From Geosiphon pyriformis (Eukaryota; Glomeromycota; Glomeromycetes; Archaeosporales; Geosiphonaceae), in contig JAAOMT010000269.1 of NCBI GenBank assembly GCA_016748015.1, positions 1 through 28,277 of the forward strand: a DNA stretch of 28,277 nucleotides. The letters run 5' to 3'. The number at the start of each line of letters is the position of its first letter. The first letter of the stretch is position 1. Below the pieces are notes generated by a model that was not told where the DNA came from, searched no databases, and worked only from the letters and a program-made list of their open reading frames with translations. The position numbers and the translations under genes were made by a program. Below, one piece after another: positions 10,331 to 20,473 of this stretch.

Positions 10331-10800
10331 TTAAAGAAAAGAACAGCAAAAAACATTCGATTATCTCAAACAACAATTGCTTATAGCACCAATTTTGATC
10401 TATCCCAACTTCAACAAAAGATTTATAATTACAATAAATGTCTTAAAAAATACATTAGGAACAGTTCTGTCTCAAATTGGATTAAACAACAGAAAACATC
10501 CAATTGCATATGTTAGTTATAGCACAAGTTCAGTGGAAAAAATATACAATACAATAAATTTAAAATGTTTTGCCATCTATTGGGCCATACATACTTGAAA
10601 ACACTATCTTAGTTAACTATTTGACATATATACTGATCATAAAGGGCTTATTTAATTACTTAACAAACTATAACCAGAAGAAAAATATGCATGATAGAGT
10701 ACTTATCTACAACAATTTTTATACAAAGCCTATTATAAAAAAGAATCTAAAAATACCAATACTGACAGTTTATTGAAAATAACACAAGTCTAGTCTCAAA
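10330..10800 (+). pseudogene. pol: Gypsy RNase H relic
   Basis: In frame with RT, 10377-10598 is open and reads LIAPILIYPNFNKRFIITIN, then the GTVLSQIG, HPIAYVSYSTSS and F-A-I-Y-W-A-I-H motifs, typical of gypsy RNase H. The first catalytic Asp (TDAS in active copies) is INVL here. After a TGA where Trp or Gln is expected, the frame continues to DIYTDHKGLI, which retains the TDH motif. Beyond about 10700 the frame shifts. Confidence 0.82.
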
Positions 10801-10979
10801 TTTATAGATACAACCACTTATCAGCAATTACATCAGTACTTATTAACACTTCAATTTAAGAAGATATTACCTTAACAGAAATAAAGTATCATATGAAAAC
10901 AAGCCTAAAAATACTTTATTTAAAATAATCAACTATATTGTTAAGAATGTTAAAATTATATCACTTCACAATGGATTAT

Positions 10980-12092
10980 AAAAGACAATAAACAAGAGAC
11001 TATTTTATATGGCATACATTTTGACCCAATTGCAAAACACTTCAACAAAAATACTACTCTGAAAAAAATCATAAACCAATACTATTGGCCAACAATATAT
11101 AAAGATATTTTTAAATACATGCTCAATTGTAACTTTTGCCAAAAAAGAGGAAGAACAAAATCAATGAAACCACTTCAATCTATTCTAGTTAGAAATTTAT
11201 TTGATAGAATTGGAATTAATTTGGTTAGTTCTCTCTTAATTACATCTAAAAAAAATTGTTATATAGCTGTAGCAGTAGACTATCTTACAAAATAGTTAGA
11301 AGTTAGAGCAATTCAAGTGGCCAATGCCAAAACAATAGCTGAATTTATATATTAAGACCTAATTTGCTGACATAAGTGTCCAAAAAAATTATTATTAGAC
11401 CAAGGAACTTACTTTGTCAATAGTATGTTAATTAAACTAAGCTAACAGTTTGGAATAAAATGATCTCTTTTATTATTATACCACTCACAAACAAATGAAC
11501 TGGTAGAACAATTTAACTGGATGTTGTATAAAGCATTAGCAAAAATAAGCTACAAAAATACACAAGAATAGGACCTATTTATATTTTCTATATTATTTGT
11601 ATATCAAACATTAAAACAAGATATGACCTAGTTTACACTATTCAAATTAGTCTATAAAAAAAAAGCCACCTTATCTATTGAACAAGAAATACTATCTTAC
11701 TTAACAGAAGTAATTACAAAAGAAAATTTTGAAGCTATTTTGTACCAAAGAACATATCAGCTTATAGAAACATTGAAAGACAACCACAGAACAGCAGTTA
11801 ACAATATTAGTAATTCTCAAGAACAACAGAAAAAAAGACATGATAACTATTTATTTAAACAATTAATAGAATTTAAGATTGAAGACCAAGTACTGTTATA
11901 TTGTACAAAAGCTAAAAAACAGTGGAGTAGAAAGTTTAACCTAAAGTAGAATGGTCTATTTTATATACATGAAGCTTTAAGCAATAGAGCTTACAAATTA
12001 TGATTGGAAAACAGAATTTTAAAAAAAGTAGTACATGGAAATTGGTTAAAAATTTATCATACAAAACAAAAGTCATTGTTATCTGTATCTTA
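10980..12092 (+). pseudogene. pol: Gypsy integrase relic
   Basis: In the frame of 11740 the sequence reads an H2C2 zinc-binding region (KHFNKNTTLKKI, QYYWPTIYKDI, C-N-F-C-Q), then the catalytic core. The core has FDRIGINLVSS with the first catalytic Asp changed to Asn at 11218-11220, LLLDQGTYFVNS with the second Asp kept, and NELVEQFN with the Glu kept. The stretch 11740-11949 is open. The C-terminal part ends in a KIEDQVLLY motif and an NGNWLKIYH-like tail (12040-12060). No chromodomain is visible. Trp and Gln codons have become TAG/TAA at several points. Integrase would join the element's cDNA to chromosomal DNA. Confidence 0.87.
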
Positions 12093-12244
12093 ACTGAGAA
12101 CACAAATTCTAGATCTGAAGATATATTACGAGATTTAGAATCAATCATTATCATTGAAACATAATCAATACATGATTATTTAATTGAAAATTTAAATATA
12201 TATAACTATCAAAACAATAAGAATAAAATAATAAAACTTACAAT

Positions 12245-13078
12245 ATGAATCTGTCAAATCAAATTCTACAACTCTCAAAACAACTATTTGAAATAATTTA
12301 ACAATTAACATTTCAACTAAAAATTATCATCAATAAAAAAAAAATAAGATACAGAAACAAAAAAAAGAAAAAGATGAACAAAAATTTAACTAAAACCAAC
12401 TATTTTTATCTCTACACAATGTCCAAAAGGAAAGAATTAGAAAAAAAAAATTTTTCTTGGACAAAACATAGAAAAAAAGAGAGAGAGAAACTAAAAAAAG
12501 TTAAAAAGAAAAAATATTTAGTCTTTAAGCTAGAAAAAATTAAAGTTTCTTTAGTTTATGAGATTGAACTCTTTGAAACAAAGAAATAGACACTAAACAA
12601 TGTCCAAAAATGAAAAAAAAAACTTCCTCCAGTATATTGGTTCTACAAAATTGATAAAAAGCTAGATTTGAAAACACTATATAAAGACTTTGAACAGAAA
12701 ACTTTTAACAAAGAAGCAATGCAACAAGTAGAAAAATTTTTAGGAAAAAGCAATTTGATTTTATATTACAAAGTAGCATACTGATTGTATACTACTTTCC
12801 AACAATGTTTAAATATACTGTTATATGAATCTATAAAGACTATAACAATTAACAACATAGAATGAATAACCAACCAACAATTTAAAAACCTACAAAAAAC
12901 AATACTTAATACAACAATTGAATATTACATAAATAAAGTTATGATAACAGATATAGATGATTTTGGAGGAGCTCAATTCTAAAAAGACTGGGATAATATT
13001 ACTTAAGTAAGAAAACCAATTCAAAATTATAGAGAAAACATGACCAAAAACATGACAACACAAAATAATACAAGATAA
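12245..13078 (+). pseudogene. Extra ORF downstream of integrase, function unknown
   Basis: One frame runs for about 277 codons from ATG at 12245 to TAA at 13076, interrupted by only seven stops (12299, 12587, 12611, 12782, 12863, 12980, 13004), and there is no frameshift. Most stops can be undone by one transition to Gln, Arg or Trp. The predicted protein begins MNLSNQILQLSKQLFEII and has a Lys/Glu-rich, probably coiled-coil segment (about residues 40-115). It then has a more globular part with LPPVYWFYKIDKKLDLKTLY, KDFEQKTFN and YTTFQQCLN motifs. It sits where envelope genes lie in some gypsy elements, but shows no signal peptide or membrane span. I do not recognise the family beyond a memory of similar reading frames next to Rhizophagus gypsy elements. 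Confidence 0.6.
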
Positions 13079-13245
13079 TGTAAAAAAACACAGGATAATG
13101 TATAATAACATAAGATAACATATTATAACATAATATAATATGTAATAATATAGGATAATATAATATAATATAGTATAATATATAATAATATAAGATAATA
13201 TATTATAACATAGTATAACTAGCAATAATATAGAAAAACAAAGCA
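13060..13245. repeat. Minisatellite of about 10 bp (RATAATATAA-type)
   Basis: Units such as AGATAATGTA, GGATAATATA and AGATAACATA repeat with variation over about 185 bases. The opposite strand consequently shows a hydrophobic, Tyr/Ile/Leu-rich open frame (12890-13276), which is an artefact of the repeat and not a gene. The array starts at the 3' end of the extra ORF and may have grown from its last codons (AATAATACAAGATAATG). Confidence 0.75.
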
Positions 13246-13490
13246 ATAACAGAAATAACAAAGCAATCAGAAGCAATCCTATAAAACAAATAAAAATATA
13301 TAAAAATGAGTAGCTGTAAAAATTAAAAAAACATCCAGAAAAGAATCAATTTTCTTCTTTCTTATAATTATTATATCTTAAAAAAATAAAAGACTTATTT
13401 GAAAACACAAAAATCATCAATATATGGTCATCAATCATTTTGTGTTTGAATTAAACTAATCTTTATTTCATATTTTTGTTTCAAGACAAA

Positions 13491-13899
13491 TGCTCTTAGC
13501 ATAAATGCTTCAAACCTTAATAATCTGAACTAATTGCTTTTGATTATGGCAATTAATAATACTAATTTATCTTCTTCTATTTTTTTTTTTTTTTTTATTT
13601 ATTTTTATTCTCTCTTATGAAGTGGCAACATAGAAAAATTGACTGTCTGAAAATAAACTTTGTGATAGTTTGGTAAAAGAGAAAAGCTTCTCTTAGAATT
13701 GAATATTAATATTATTTTGGTAGCTTAGCAGAAGGACAAAAAGACACCACCAGATCTTAATGACTACATTTATTAGTTCGGAGAAGATAGCTTATATTTA
13801 CAACAAAAAGTTGCAAAGCATGAAAGTAAAAACTCTGTGTCTTATAACCAATGAACTCTATAAGTAAATTTATATCAATTAAAAAAATTTTTAGATACA
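13491..13899 (+). repeat. 3' LTR of the gypsy element
   Basis: It starts TGCTCTTAGCATAAATG and aligns with 5874-6301 with indels and many transitions. The internal T-rich tract is at about 13576-13610. Similarity ends near 13893-13899 (TTTTTAGATACA). No clear polypurine tract precedes it; the bases just upstream (TTTGTTTCAAGACAA) are mixed. LINE coding sequence begins within about 10 bases of its right end. Confidence 0.88.
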
Positions 13900-14004
13900 A
13901 TTATAAACTTTTTAGCCAAAGTAGACAATTTTGTTTTAGTGTTAAGATTTTTTTTCTTAATGATCAGTCTTGTTTAAAAGTTTGCTATATGTAATGTTAA
14001 AAAT

Positions 14005-14690
14005 ATTAATGTTTCTACTAAGCAGAAAGATTTTGTTTATTTATATATAGATTCAGATAATATGGTTTTTATTATTACAAAAACAAAGTTAAGGTTTATT
14101 ATTAGGCTTTAGATTGTGAACAAGTTTGATAAAGTGTGAATTTTTATATCTGGTTTAGATAAAGGCTTTTTTAAAGCTAAAATAGTAATTATTATAAACA
14201 ATTTTCTGGCTTAGTATATTTTTAGAATAGAGAAAATTTCTGATTATGTTGTCTCTGTATGGCTTTTTTTTAAAGTAAGTTCTTGGTTATAATTCTTGGT
14301 TTGTATATTAGTACTTTTGCTAAGATCAAGTTTAATTTAGCTTTATAAGTTAACTTTTTTATAGCTAAAACAGTTAACTCCAACAGTTTTGTGGTTTTGA
14401 GTAGAGATTTTAATAAAGATTGATCTTGGAAAAGTGTGAGTTTTAAGTTCTGTTTGAATTTAGATTTGGTTAATATATTTAGTGGGTATTCATTGGTTAA
14501 TGCTTCTACTTAAAGCAACTTAAAAAATGTCAAGAAGATTATTGATTATATTTTTGTAAGTAAAGATTTGTTATTTGTAATTGTTAATTATAAGATCAAA
14601 TTTGCATCTGAATTTTTCAATACTAATCACAAAGCTGTTTTAGTTTTAATTGGTTTGAATGGTCTTTTGAATGTTTAATTGTATAACATA
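14005..14690 (+). pseudogene. LINE endonuclease (APE-type) relic
   Basis: One frame reads NVKNINVSTKQKDFVYLYID, then FIITKTKLRF (the T-E-T-K catalytic motif with Glu replaced by Lys), IFISGLDKGFF, VVLSRDFNKDWS-like sequence (G-D-F-N motif with Gly replaced by Arg, near 14390-14420), STQSNLKNVKKIIDYIFVSKD and FFNTNHKAVLV (S-D-H motif with Asp replaced by Asn). These are the APE endonuclease landmarks in order. The enzyme nicks target DNA to start target-primed reverse transcription. Three active-site positions are changed, each by a G-to-A change. Confidence 0.78.
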
Positions 14691-14829
14691 AGAAAACAGT
14701 TTAACAAAAATCACTGAAAGTTTAGAATAAAAGACATAAATAAAGTCAAGTAAACTTATTTTAAGAAGTGTTCTTTTAATAAAGTGTTAACTTTGACAGA
14801 TATATTTATAAAGACCGAGATTTCTAAGA

Positions 14830-15460
14830 ATTTAAATTTGATATAAAAAGTATTGAAAAATGTAATAGTAGATTTGGCTGACAAAATTTTTTTTAGACAT
14901 TGGTTTAGCATTTTTAATTGCTTAAAAAACAAACAGTCATTAAAATTTTTCAAGTTAGAACTACTGACTACTAAGATAACTAAGACTTTAAGATCAAGAA
15001 ATGTGCTTAAGTTGGAATCTCTATTTCATATTTGATTTGTTATTGATAAAAACAAAGCTTTAAAAATATAAAACTTGATTCAAAATAGTGCCAAGTCAAT
15101 AAAAGTTTTCAACTGCTTGTTTAATATATAAAAAAGTTATCCCAAGTCTAAAATACATGAATTTAAGACTTCTGAAAATATTGCTATCAGATGTGCAATT
15201 AAAAAAAAAACAAGAAAAACTTTTGTTTAGACAAAAAACATATAATTAAGAATATATTAAAAAAGTTTTTTTATAAGATAGTGCTTGATTATTTAGTAGT
15301 TGATAATAAGCTGGTTTTGGAATCTGAAAATATTAAAATCAAAATTAATACTATCATAAAGAGTTAGACTAAGAAGTGTGTAATTGTCTGAACTTTGGAC
15401 TGATCAGTATGCTTTTTTAAATCATATGAACAATAGTGTATTTTTAAATATTATAAAAGT
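14830..15460 (+). pseudogene. LINE linker between endonuclease and RT
   Basis: The open stretch 14853-15035 reads DLADKIFFRHWFSIFNCLKN, then KFFKLELLTTKITKTLRSRNVLKLESLFHI. This is the conserved helical linker of the family. The minus-strand LINE has the matching segment around 23100-23230 (IWQLFNRIVYFIANVVFQKH). The rest, to about 15460, is more eroded. It has no catalytic role that I can name. Confidence 0.65.
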
Positions 15461-15469
15461 TATCAATTT

Positions 15470-16560
15470 TTGGAAGTTGATACAGATGGTTAAAAATTTG
15501 CCAAATAGAAAGACTGTTAATTTAAGTAGTATTTCGAATAAGTGGTAGAAACATTATGGTAATAATATACTTGGGTGTCTTTTGGGTCTTTTGAATATAT
15601 GTTTGACTTTGAATATGGTTTTGGGTTTGTAAAAAAGGACATGGGTTTTAATGATTTCTAAGCCTTATAATTGAGATAGAATCTTAATAAATACTTAATT
15701 TATTGCTCTAATTGAAATGGCCAGAAAATTTTTTTCTAAGATTCTCTTAAATCAAATTTTTTTTGTTTACAGCTGTTTTAATGTGTTTTGTGGAAACAAC
15801 TTTTCTGTCTTAAAAGATATTTCAACACAATCACTTATTTTTACTGTTAGATTTGTGGTTAAAAATAATTTAAAAAAATTTAGTTGGTTTTACAGAACAT
15901 GTAAAAAGTATATAATTCTGTTGGTTAGACTTATTTAAGGACTAATTTATAGTGTATTAAAATATGCAAAAATTTTATTGGTTTTTTTGGTACTATTTAT
16001 GAAAATAAAATAAATAAAATGATGACAAATTTTGGTTTTTTTGATAGTTATTAGGTATATAATAATCTAAATCAGAGTAAAGTGTCCTCTTTTTTTTTTT
16101 AAAGAATTTTTTATGATTATTTTTTGTGTGAAGTAAAGAAATATGAATATTTATGTAAATACTGTATTAATACTAATTTTATGGTTAATACAAATAAGAT
16201 TGAAGCCAAAAGTGAAAGAACTTTTTTCTTTACAACTGGTGCTTTTGTTGATAACACTATTTAAATTTGAAATAATTAGACATCTATACAATATATATTA
16301 AATATTATTAGTGAATTTTTTTTGATTAATCATATTTCAATTAACAATGATAAGATCATGACTATTTTTATTAATTACAGAGTTAAAAATTTTATTTTGA
16401 AAATCAATAATTTGCCAATTTTAATTGTCAAAAATAGTAAATTACATAGATACTTGGAGATTTTTTTGTCAATTAAAAATCTATTTAGACCTAATTTGGT
16501 TAAGCTTACTTTAATATCAGGTTTTTTTTTAATGTGGTGTTGAAAAAAGTAATTACTAAC
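15470..16560 (+). pseudogene. LINE reverse transcriptase relic
   Basis: The order of motifs is clear: NLPNRKTVNLSSISNK*W, GCLLGLLNICLTL, TWVLMISKPYN, LIEMARKFFSKILLNQ (from about 15700), FNVFCGNNFSVLKDISTQS, then motif A as KVYNSVG with the catalytic Asp changed to AAT at 15914-15916. Motif C reads GAFVDNT, with the second Asp changed to AAC at 16253-16255. The region 16322-16543 (ISINNDKIMTIFINYRVKNF, then HRYLEIFLSIKN) is the palm/thumb. Frame changes occur near 15895 and 16260. Both metal-binding positions are altered. Confidence 0.87.
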
Positions 16561-17099
16561 AAACAGTTTTCATATTTAGTATTAGCAGTTTTATAGTCTA
16601 TTGTTGACTACTGGTCACAGTTTAGTTTTGTTTTATCCAGTATATGTTACAAATAAAATACTATAATTAGGAAGAATCTCAAGCTAAAAGCCAATTTGCT
16701 AAAAGATTTCTTCAATAAAACTTTATATCATTTATTTCTGTATAATTTAAAGTCTTTTGACCAGATTTAGACTAAAAAAAAGTTAGTTTCATTGGTTACT
16801 TTTTTTAATGCCCCTGGTATTTTTGGGCATTTATTTGAACACAGGTTTTTGGATTTACAGATCTTAGAGTAAACTTTTTCAAATTCTTTGCAATTTTTTG
16901 TTAAGCTGTATATTAGTTTAGTAAACAATTTTTTAGCTAGAATAATAAAAATTCTCTTACTTAATGAGTTATTTATTATAAACAATTTGCTTAATGCATT
17001 TTGCAATTTGGAAAATTTTTTAATATTAGATATTCTAAGTAGGTTTTTGTACTATAATTCAGTATGCTTTCTAAAGCAGTTTAGTGTTACATTTGATAA

Positions 17100-17830
17100 C
17101 AGATTTTTGAACAAAAAGAATAGTATGATGAATTAAAAAACTTTTCAATATTAAAAAAAATTGGATTTTAAGAGTCTTGTATCTTATTGGTTTAACTTAG
17201 TTTTAAGATTTTTGCATAGTAATAGTGCTCTGAAGTTAAATTCTATAAAGACTGATGGTTTTTTTGATGCAAATATTATAAAATTTGCTGGGTTTTTTAA
17301 AGTGCATAATAATTTGTTTAAAATTTGGTTGGGTACTATTAAAATATATATGAATAGTTTTCTAAAAAACATAGATTGCTAGTGAGATTGTGGTATATTT
17401 TCCTGTAGTAAATATAAGAATTGCTGTTGTAATTTATAGGCTTCTGTTTTCTATGATGGTTGAGCTACAGACTGTGACTCTGTTTTTAATATGTATTTCA
17501 TCTTTTTGTGTAATAGTAATATATTTCAACAGTTAGACTGCTATTAATATTTGTGTTTTTAAGATTAAATTTACTGAGCTAGACTTTTACAATCAATATT
17601 GAATGAAAAGAAAACATATTGTTAGATTAATAAAAGTTAAACATCTTTTAGTTCAATAAATAAAGATTAAAGATTATTCAAGTATTTCTGGCAATATTAA
17701 AACTGACTTTTTGGCAAAAATGACTGCTTCTTCTCTCTTTTTTTTGTCAGTTAAAGTGGTTGAATGTTTTGTTATAGCTGGAAGCATAGTCATGTTTGAC
17801 AACACTCATAATTTTGTTTGTGATATTTAT
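17100..17830 (+). pseudogene. LINE RNase H relic
   Basis: Leading sequence NRFLNKKNSMMN*KTFQY*KKLDFKSLVSYWF comes before a weak K-I-Y-M-N-S-F-L-K-N, where active copies should have Y-T-D-G-S. Later come ELQTVTLFLICISSFCVIVI-type sequence (about 17460-17520), INKSKTSFSSIN-like remains, and N-I-K-T-D-F-L-A-K-M-T-A-S-S (near 17695-17735), which matches the terminal D-x-x-A block of RNase H. The first catalytic Asp is lost. Placement relies partly on the better preserved minus-strand copy. Confidence 0.6.
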
Positions 17831-17949
17831 AGATTGATTAAATAATGCTTAGTAGAAGACTGGTCTTAGTACCAACATTTTTCTTGATTCCTTAATTAAT
17901 AAGATAAATTGGATATCTACTATACAAGTTTGGCACTCTAATTTTCATA

Positions 17950-18617
17950 TGCTGTTTGGAGTTTATTAGCAAAAAATTGGCTAATTTGTATACCTATTTG
18001 ATGAAAGCTATACATAAATGTTTGCCAGTAGTAGTTAGAAAAAAATTGTATAAAAAGTTATATTTTAGAGTTTTGTGTTTGTTTTGTGAAGAGATTGAAT
18101 TGCTAGATCATATTTTTACTTGTATTAGTAATACTAACATTTAAGAAGAGATTTTATTAAAGACTTCAAATGTCTAGATTTTGTTGGTTAGAATCTGTGG
18201 CTTTTTTTCTGCTGTTTTAAAAACTTTTTCTGAGTGCTCATTAAATGTAAAATTGTATATAGTGATTGTAAAAGCTTTGTATTAAAACATTAATATAATA
18301 AGACTGTTGTGGTTTTTAAGAAAAAAAGACAAACTATTGTAGTAGTGGTCAAATTTGTGAACTATTTGGTAAAGAAATATTATTCAAGAATTTGGTTTGT
18401 AAGATTTAAACATAAAATAGATATAAAAAAAACTAGTTTAATAAAAGATAGTGGTTTGGTGTTTGGATTGTTTTGTGATTTGGCCGAAAGTTTGTTAAAT
18501 AGAGTAATTTATCTGTTTAATATTATTGAGTCTTTTGCTGTTAGCTTTGACAAATGTAAGCCATGTACTTTTTTTTCTGGTTTAAATAGTTATGCTAGTA
18601 TTTATGTAGATATGTAG
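17950..18617 (+). pseudogene. LINE C-terminal region with CCHC knuckle
   Basis: The open frame 17956-18144 reads LANLYTYLMKAIHKCLPVVV, RKKLYKKLYFRV, then LCLFCEEIELLDHIFTCIS. The Cys-x2-Cys...His-x4-Cys arrangement is a CCHC knuckle that is still complete. The minus-strand LINE has the same block at 19257-19454, with its Cys residues changed (VYYDEVEFLDYSFV). A frame change follows, and 18309-18617 is open and ends ...FSGLNSYASIYVDM at the element's stop codon. The region probably binds nucleic acid during target-primed reverse transcription. Confidence 0.8.
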
Positions 18618-18786
18618 TATTGTTTTGTTTGGCCCAAGTAGTTGGTCATATGTAATTAATATATGAGTTATATTTATTTAGAATTACTTAGTTTGATTTT
18701 GTATGTTAAATAATAATTGGACTTTACTTGTCAATTATTAATAAAAAAAATACATATAATTAGTTATCTGGTCAATTAAAATAATA
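18618..18786. other. Tail-to-tail junction of two LINE 3' UTRs
   Basis: The plus LINE 3' UTR runs from 18618 to about 18748 and ends TTGGACTTTACTTGTCAATT, then an A-rich tail. Read on the minus strand from 18786 down, the other LINE's 3' UTR begins (TTGACCAGATAACTAATTATATGTA) but breaks off after about 40 bases, exactly where the plus copy's tail lies. The 2712-2577 copy shows that about 115 bases are normal. The minus element's 3' end is therefore missing or displaced. Confidence 0.6.
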
Positions 18787-19256
18787 CTATACAACTATGT
18801 TAATTAAAACTTTTTTAACTGTATTTGTAAAAAACAGACAACTTATTTTTAATTCAAAACTAATAATATAATTTTTTTTAATTCTTAATAAATAAGCAAC
18901 TTTATCTAAAATTTCAACAAAAAAGCTATAAACAATATCAAATATAAAACTATCTTTATTAGCAAACTTTTATAATTTATTTTAGCTTAAAATTTTAAAT
19001 TAGATATTTATATCTACTTTTTATGACCAATAACCAAATTCTGAATAAACTCAACTAATTTAGACATAATAAACTTAGTATCTTTAAAAAAAGCCTTAGC
19101 TTTTATCAATCAATTTTCAAAAACAAATCTCTTATACAAAACTATATACAAATAAATATTAAAAACACACATAATCAATGACTAAAAAACTATGAATAAA
19201 GCCAAATTTGCATTAGTTAAAAACTACTAAATAGTAAAATATTCATTTAATAAATT

Positions 19257-19700
19257 CTAATAAACAGAAAAATTTAAGCTGTTAACAAAACTATAATCTA
19301 AAAACTCTACTTCATCATAATATACATACAATATACTTGAATAACTGTAATTATATAAGTGTTTTCTAACTACTATTGGCAATTTTTTGTGTAGATCTTT
19401 TATTAAATATATATACAAGTCAGTAGTAGTTTTGTTTATGTATTTAACAGTCATATAAAAATCAGAATATTAAACTAAAATAGTATGTTTTCAACTAATA
19501 TTATTAATATACAAAAAATTCATAACATTAAAATTCAATTTAACTTCCTATTGAAAATGTTTTATAGTATTATTTATAGTTCTAACAAACTAATGAATAT
19601 TATTAGACATTATTTTATTATCAACCATTAGAAAATTTTCTTTAATATTTACTAAAAAGAAGAGTCCTAAAGAGATAACTTAATCTGTCAACTTATTAGC
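19257..19700 (-). pseudogene. Minus LINE C-terminal region
   Basis: The 65-codon open part (19454-19257) reads TTTDLYIYLIKDLHKKLPIV, VRKHLYNYSYSSILYVYYDE, VEFLDYSFV. It is the same block as 17990-18120 on the plus strand, but the CCHC Cys residues are now Tyr and Ser. Upstream on the same strand, MVDNKIMSNNIH*FVRTINNTIKHFQ (about 19640-19540) corresponds to the spacer between RNase H and this block. Confidence 0.75.
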
Positions 19701-19945
19701 ATGCTCATTATTTAACACATCTAAATCATCTTTTATCTTGGCCCAATTTACAGAAATGTTTTTATTTTTGACCAAATTATTAACATAATAATACTTTATC
19801 CAATATCTGTTGTAAAAATTAAGTGCTACTAATTTTAATTTAGTTTAATATATATTGTTACAGTTTAAGAATTTAGCAAAAAAATCATAAAAATAATACA
19901 AACTATTCAATCATAATATAGCACAGTAATAATCTTAGAAAGGTA
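19700..19945 (-). pseudogene. Minus LINE RNase H, C-terminal half
   Basis: On the minus strand the frame reads KLVALNFYNRYWIKYYYVNN, LVKNKNISVNWAKIKDDLDV and LNNEHANKLTD. This is the end of an RNase H domain: the R-x-W-x-K-x-K-(G-H) helix turned into N-W-A-K-I-K-D-D, then the N-x-x-A-x-x-L-A-D block. The upstream half of the domain lies beyond the insert, at 20715-20940. Confidence 0.75.
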
Positions 19946-19955
19946 ATGATTAACA

Positions 19956-20047
19956 TAGTAGCAAACACCATCTCGCAATAGTGGCAAGCACTAGTTCACA
20001 ATAGCAGCCAACACCAACTGGTGATAGCAGCAAACACCAGGTTGAAA
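19956..20047. repeat. 23-bp minisatellite, four units
   Basis: Units start at 19956, 19979, 20002 and 20025, each of exactly 23 bases and each beginning TAGTAGCAAACACCA, TAGTGGCAAGCACTA, TAGCAGCCAACACCA or TAGCAGCAAACACCA. The first 15 positions are conserved; the last eight vary. There are no indels between units, so the array is young or constrained compared with its surroundings. Confidence 0.85.
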
Positions 20048-20448
20048 TATCAAAAAGAAAGTATTACAATGTGTTTTCTCATAGAACTACAAACATGTAT
20101 ATATACAGTAGCTTTAATATTGGGAAAAGACAATCAAGTAATAAAAATCATAACTTACCAAGCAATAGATCTAATTTTATCCAACAAACTCCACTTTAAA
20201 TTATACTTTTAAATTAAATATCTCAAGAAATCTTTAAATCAAAAAGAAATGAAAAAGAATATTTAAAACTGAATTATCATAACTCAAAGTATTAAAAAAC
20301 TTACTTGTATTATTTATTGAATGAAATTATCATTCATCAGCTAAATTCCTTGGAAGAATAATCCTTGATCAAGATTATTTACGTTGTTACTAATTGATAA
20401 AAGCTTTATTGTAAGAATTAAGAAAAGCACTAAAAGCCATTAATATTC

Positions 20449-20473
20449 TGTGTTTCTAGATTAGAGAAACACA
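20449..20473. repeat. Perfect 9-bp hairpin within the insert
   Basis: TGTGTTTCT (20449-20457) and AGAAACACA (20465-20473) are exact reverse complements around a 7-base loop AGATTAG. It could be a structural end of a small non-autonomous element or a transcript hairpin; nothing else supports a role. Confidence 0.55.

Larger units (their letters stand above)
5874..13899 (+). mobile_element. Decayed full-length Ty3/gypsy retrotransposon with dUTPase-like domain
   Basis: Two LTRs (about 5874-6301 and 13491-13899) flank about 7.2 kb of internal sequence. In order this encodes gag-like, Cys-rich, dUTPase-like, RT, RNase H and integrase relics, and then an extra ORF. RT before integrase places it in Ty3/gypsy (Metaviridae). 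The coding strand changes frame several times: the Cys-rich/dUTPase part, the RT part (frame of 9603) and the integrase part (frame of 11740) are out of phase. Many in-frame TAA, TAG and TGA codons sit where Gln, Arg or Trp is expected. It is therefore non-functional. LTR divergence is mostly transitions. No clear target-site duplication could be seen in the A-rich left flank. Confidence 0.9.
13905..18750 (+). mobile_element. Decayed plus-strand LINE (non-LTR retrotransposon)
   Basis: A single polyprotein relic is read across three frames: the end of an N-terminal region (AKVDNFVLVLRFFFLNDQS), endonuclease, RT, RNase H and a C-terminal CCHC knuckle. It stops at 18617 and has a 3' UTR of about 130 bases. 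It is truncated at its 5' end, since the minus-strand relative continues far upstream of the same AKVxNF point. The 3' UTR matches that of the 2567-2960 copy. The many stops and frameshifts mean it is dead. The clade resembles LINEs with both APE endonuclease and RNase H that are common in Glomeromycotina, by recall. Confidence 0.88.

Noticed and set aside
10570-10776. A 68-codon plus frame beginning MPSIGPYILENT
   Set aside because: It overlaps the RNase H relic in another frame; the motif order (WAIH, then TDHKGL) belongs to the pol frame.
6585-13078. Alternative genetic code with TAA/TAG read as Gln, as in ciliates
   Set aside because: Stops also replace Trp (TGG to TAG/TGA) and Arg (CGA to TGA) at conserved sites, frameshifts are present, and catalytic Asp residues are lost. 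The terminal gene uses an ordinary code. Decay explains all of this better.
12890-13276. A 128-codon minus-strand frame, very hydrophobic, resembling a membrane protein
   Set aside because: It is the complement of the RATAATATAA-type minisatellite and the accessory ORF end; its Tyr/Ile/Leu run is a translation of the simple repeat.
5874-13899. An envelope gene in the post-integrase ORF
   Set aside because: The frame shows no signal peptide, membrane span or cleavage site and is highly charged; the position alone is not enough.
16767-17006. A 79-codon minus-strand frame within the plus LINE
   Set aside because: It is antisense to the LINE region between RT and RNase H, which is read on the plus strand as IFGHLFEHRFLDLQ-type sequence and NNFLARIIKILLLNELF.
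19956-20047. CRISPR-like array (four regularly spaced units)
   Set aside because: The 23-bp units are contiguous with no spacers, and the context is a eukaryotic retrotransposon.
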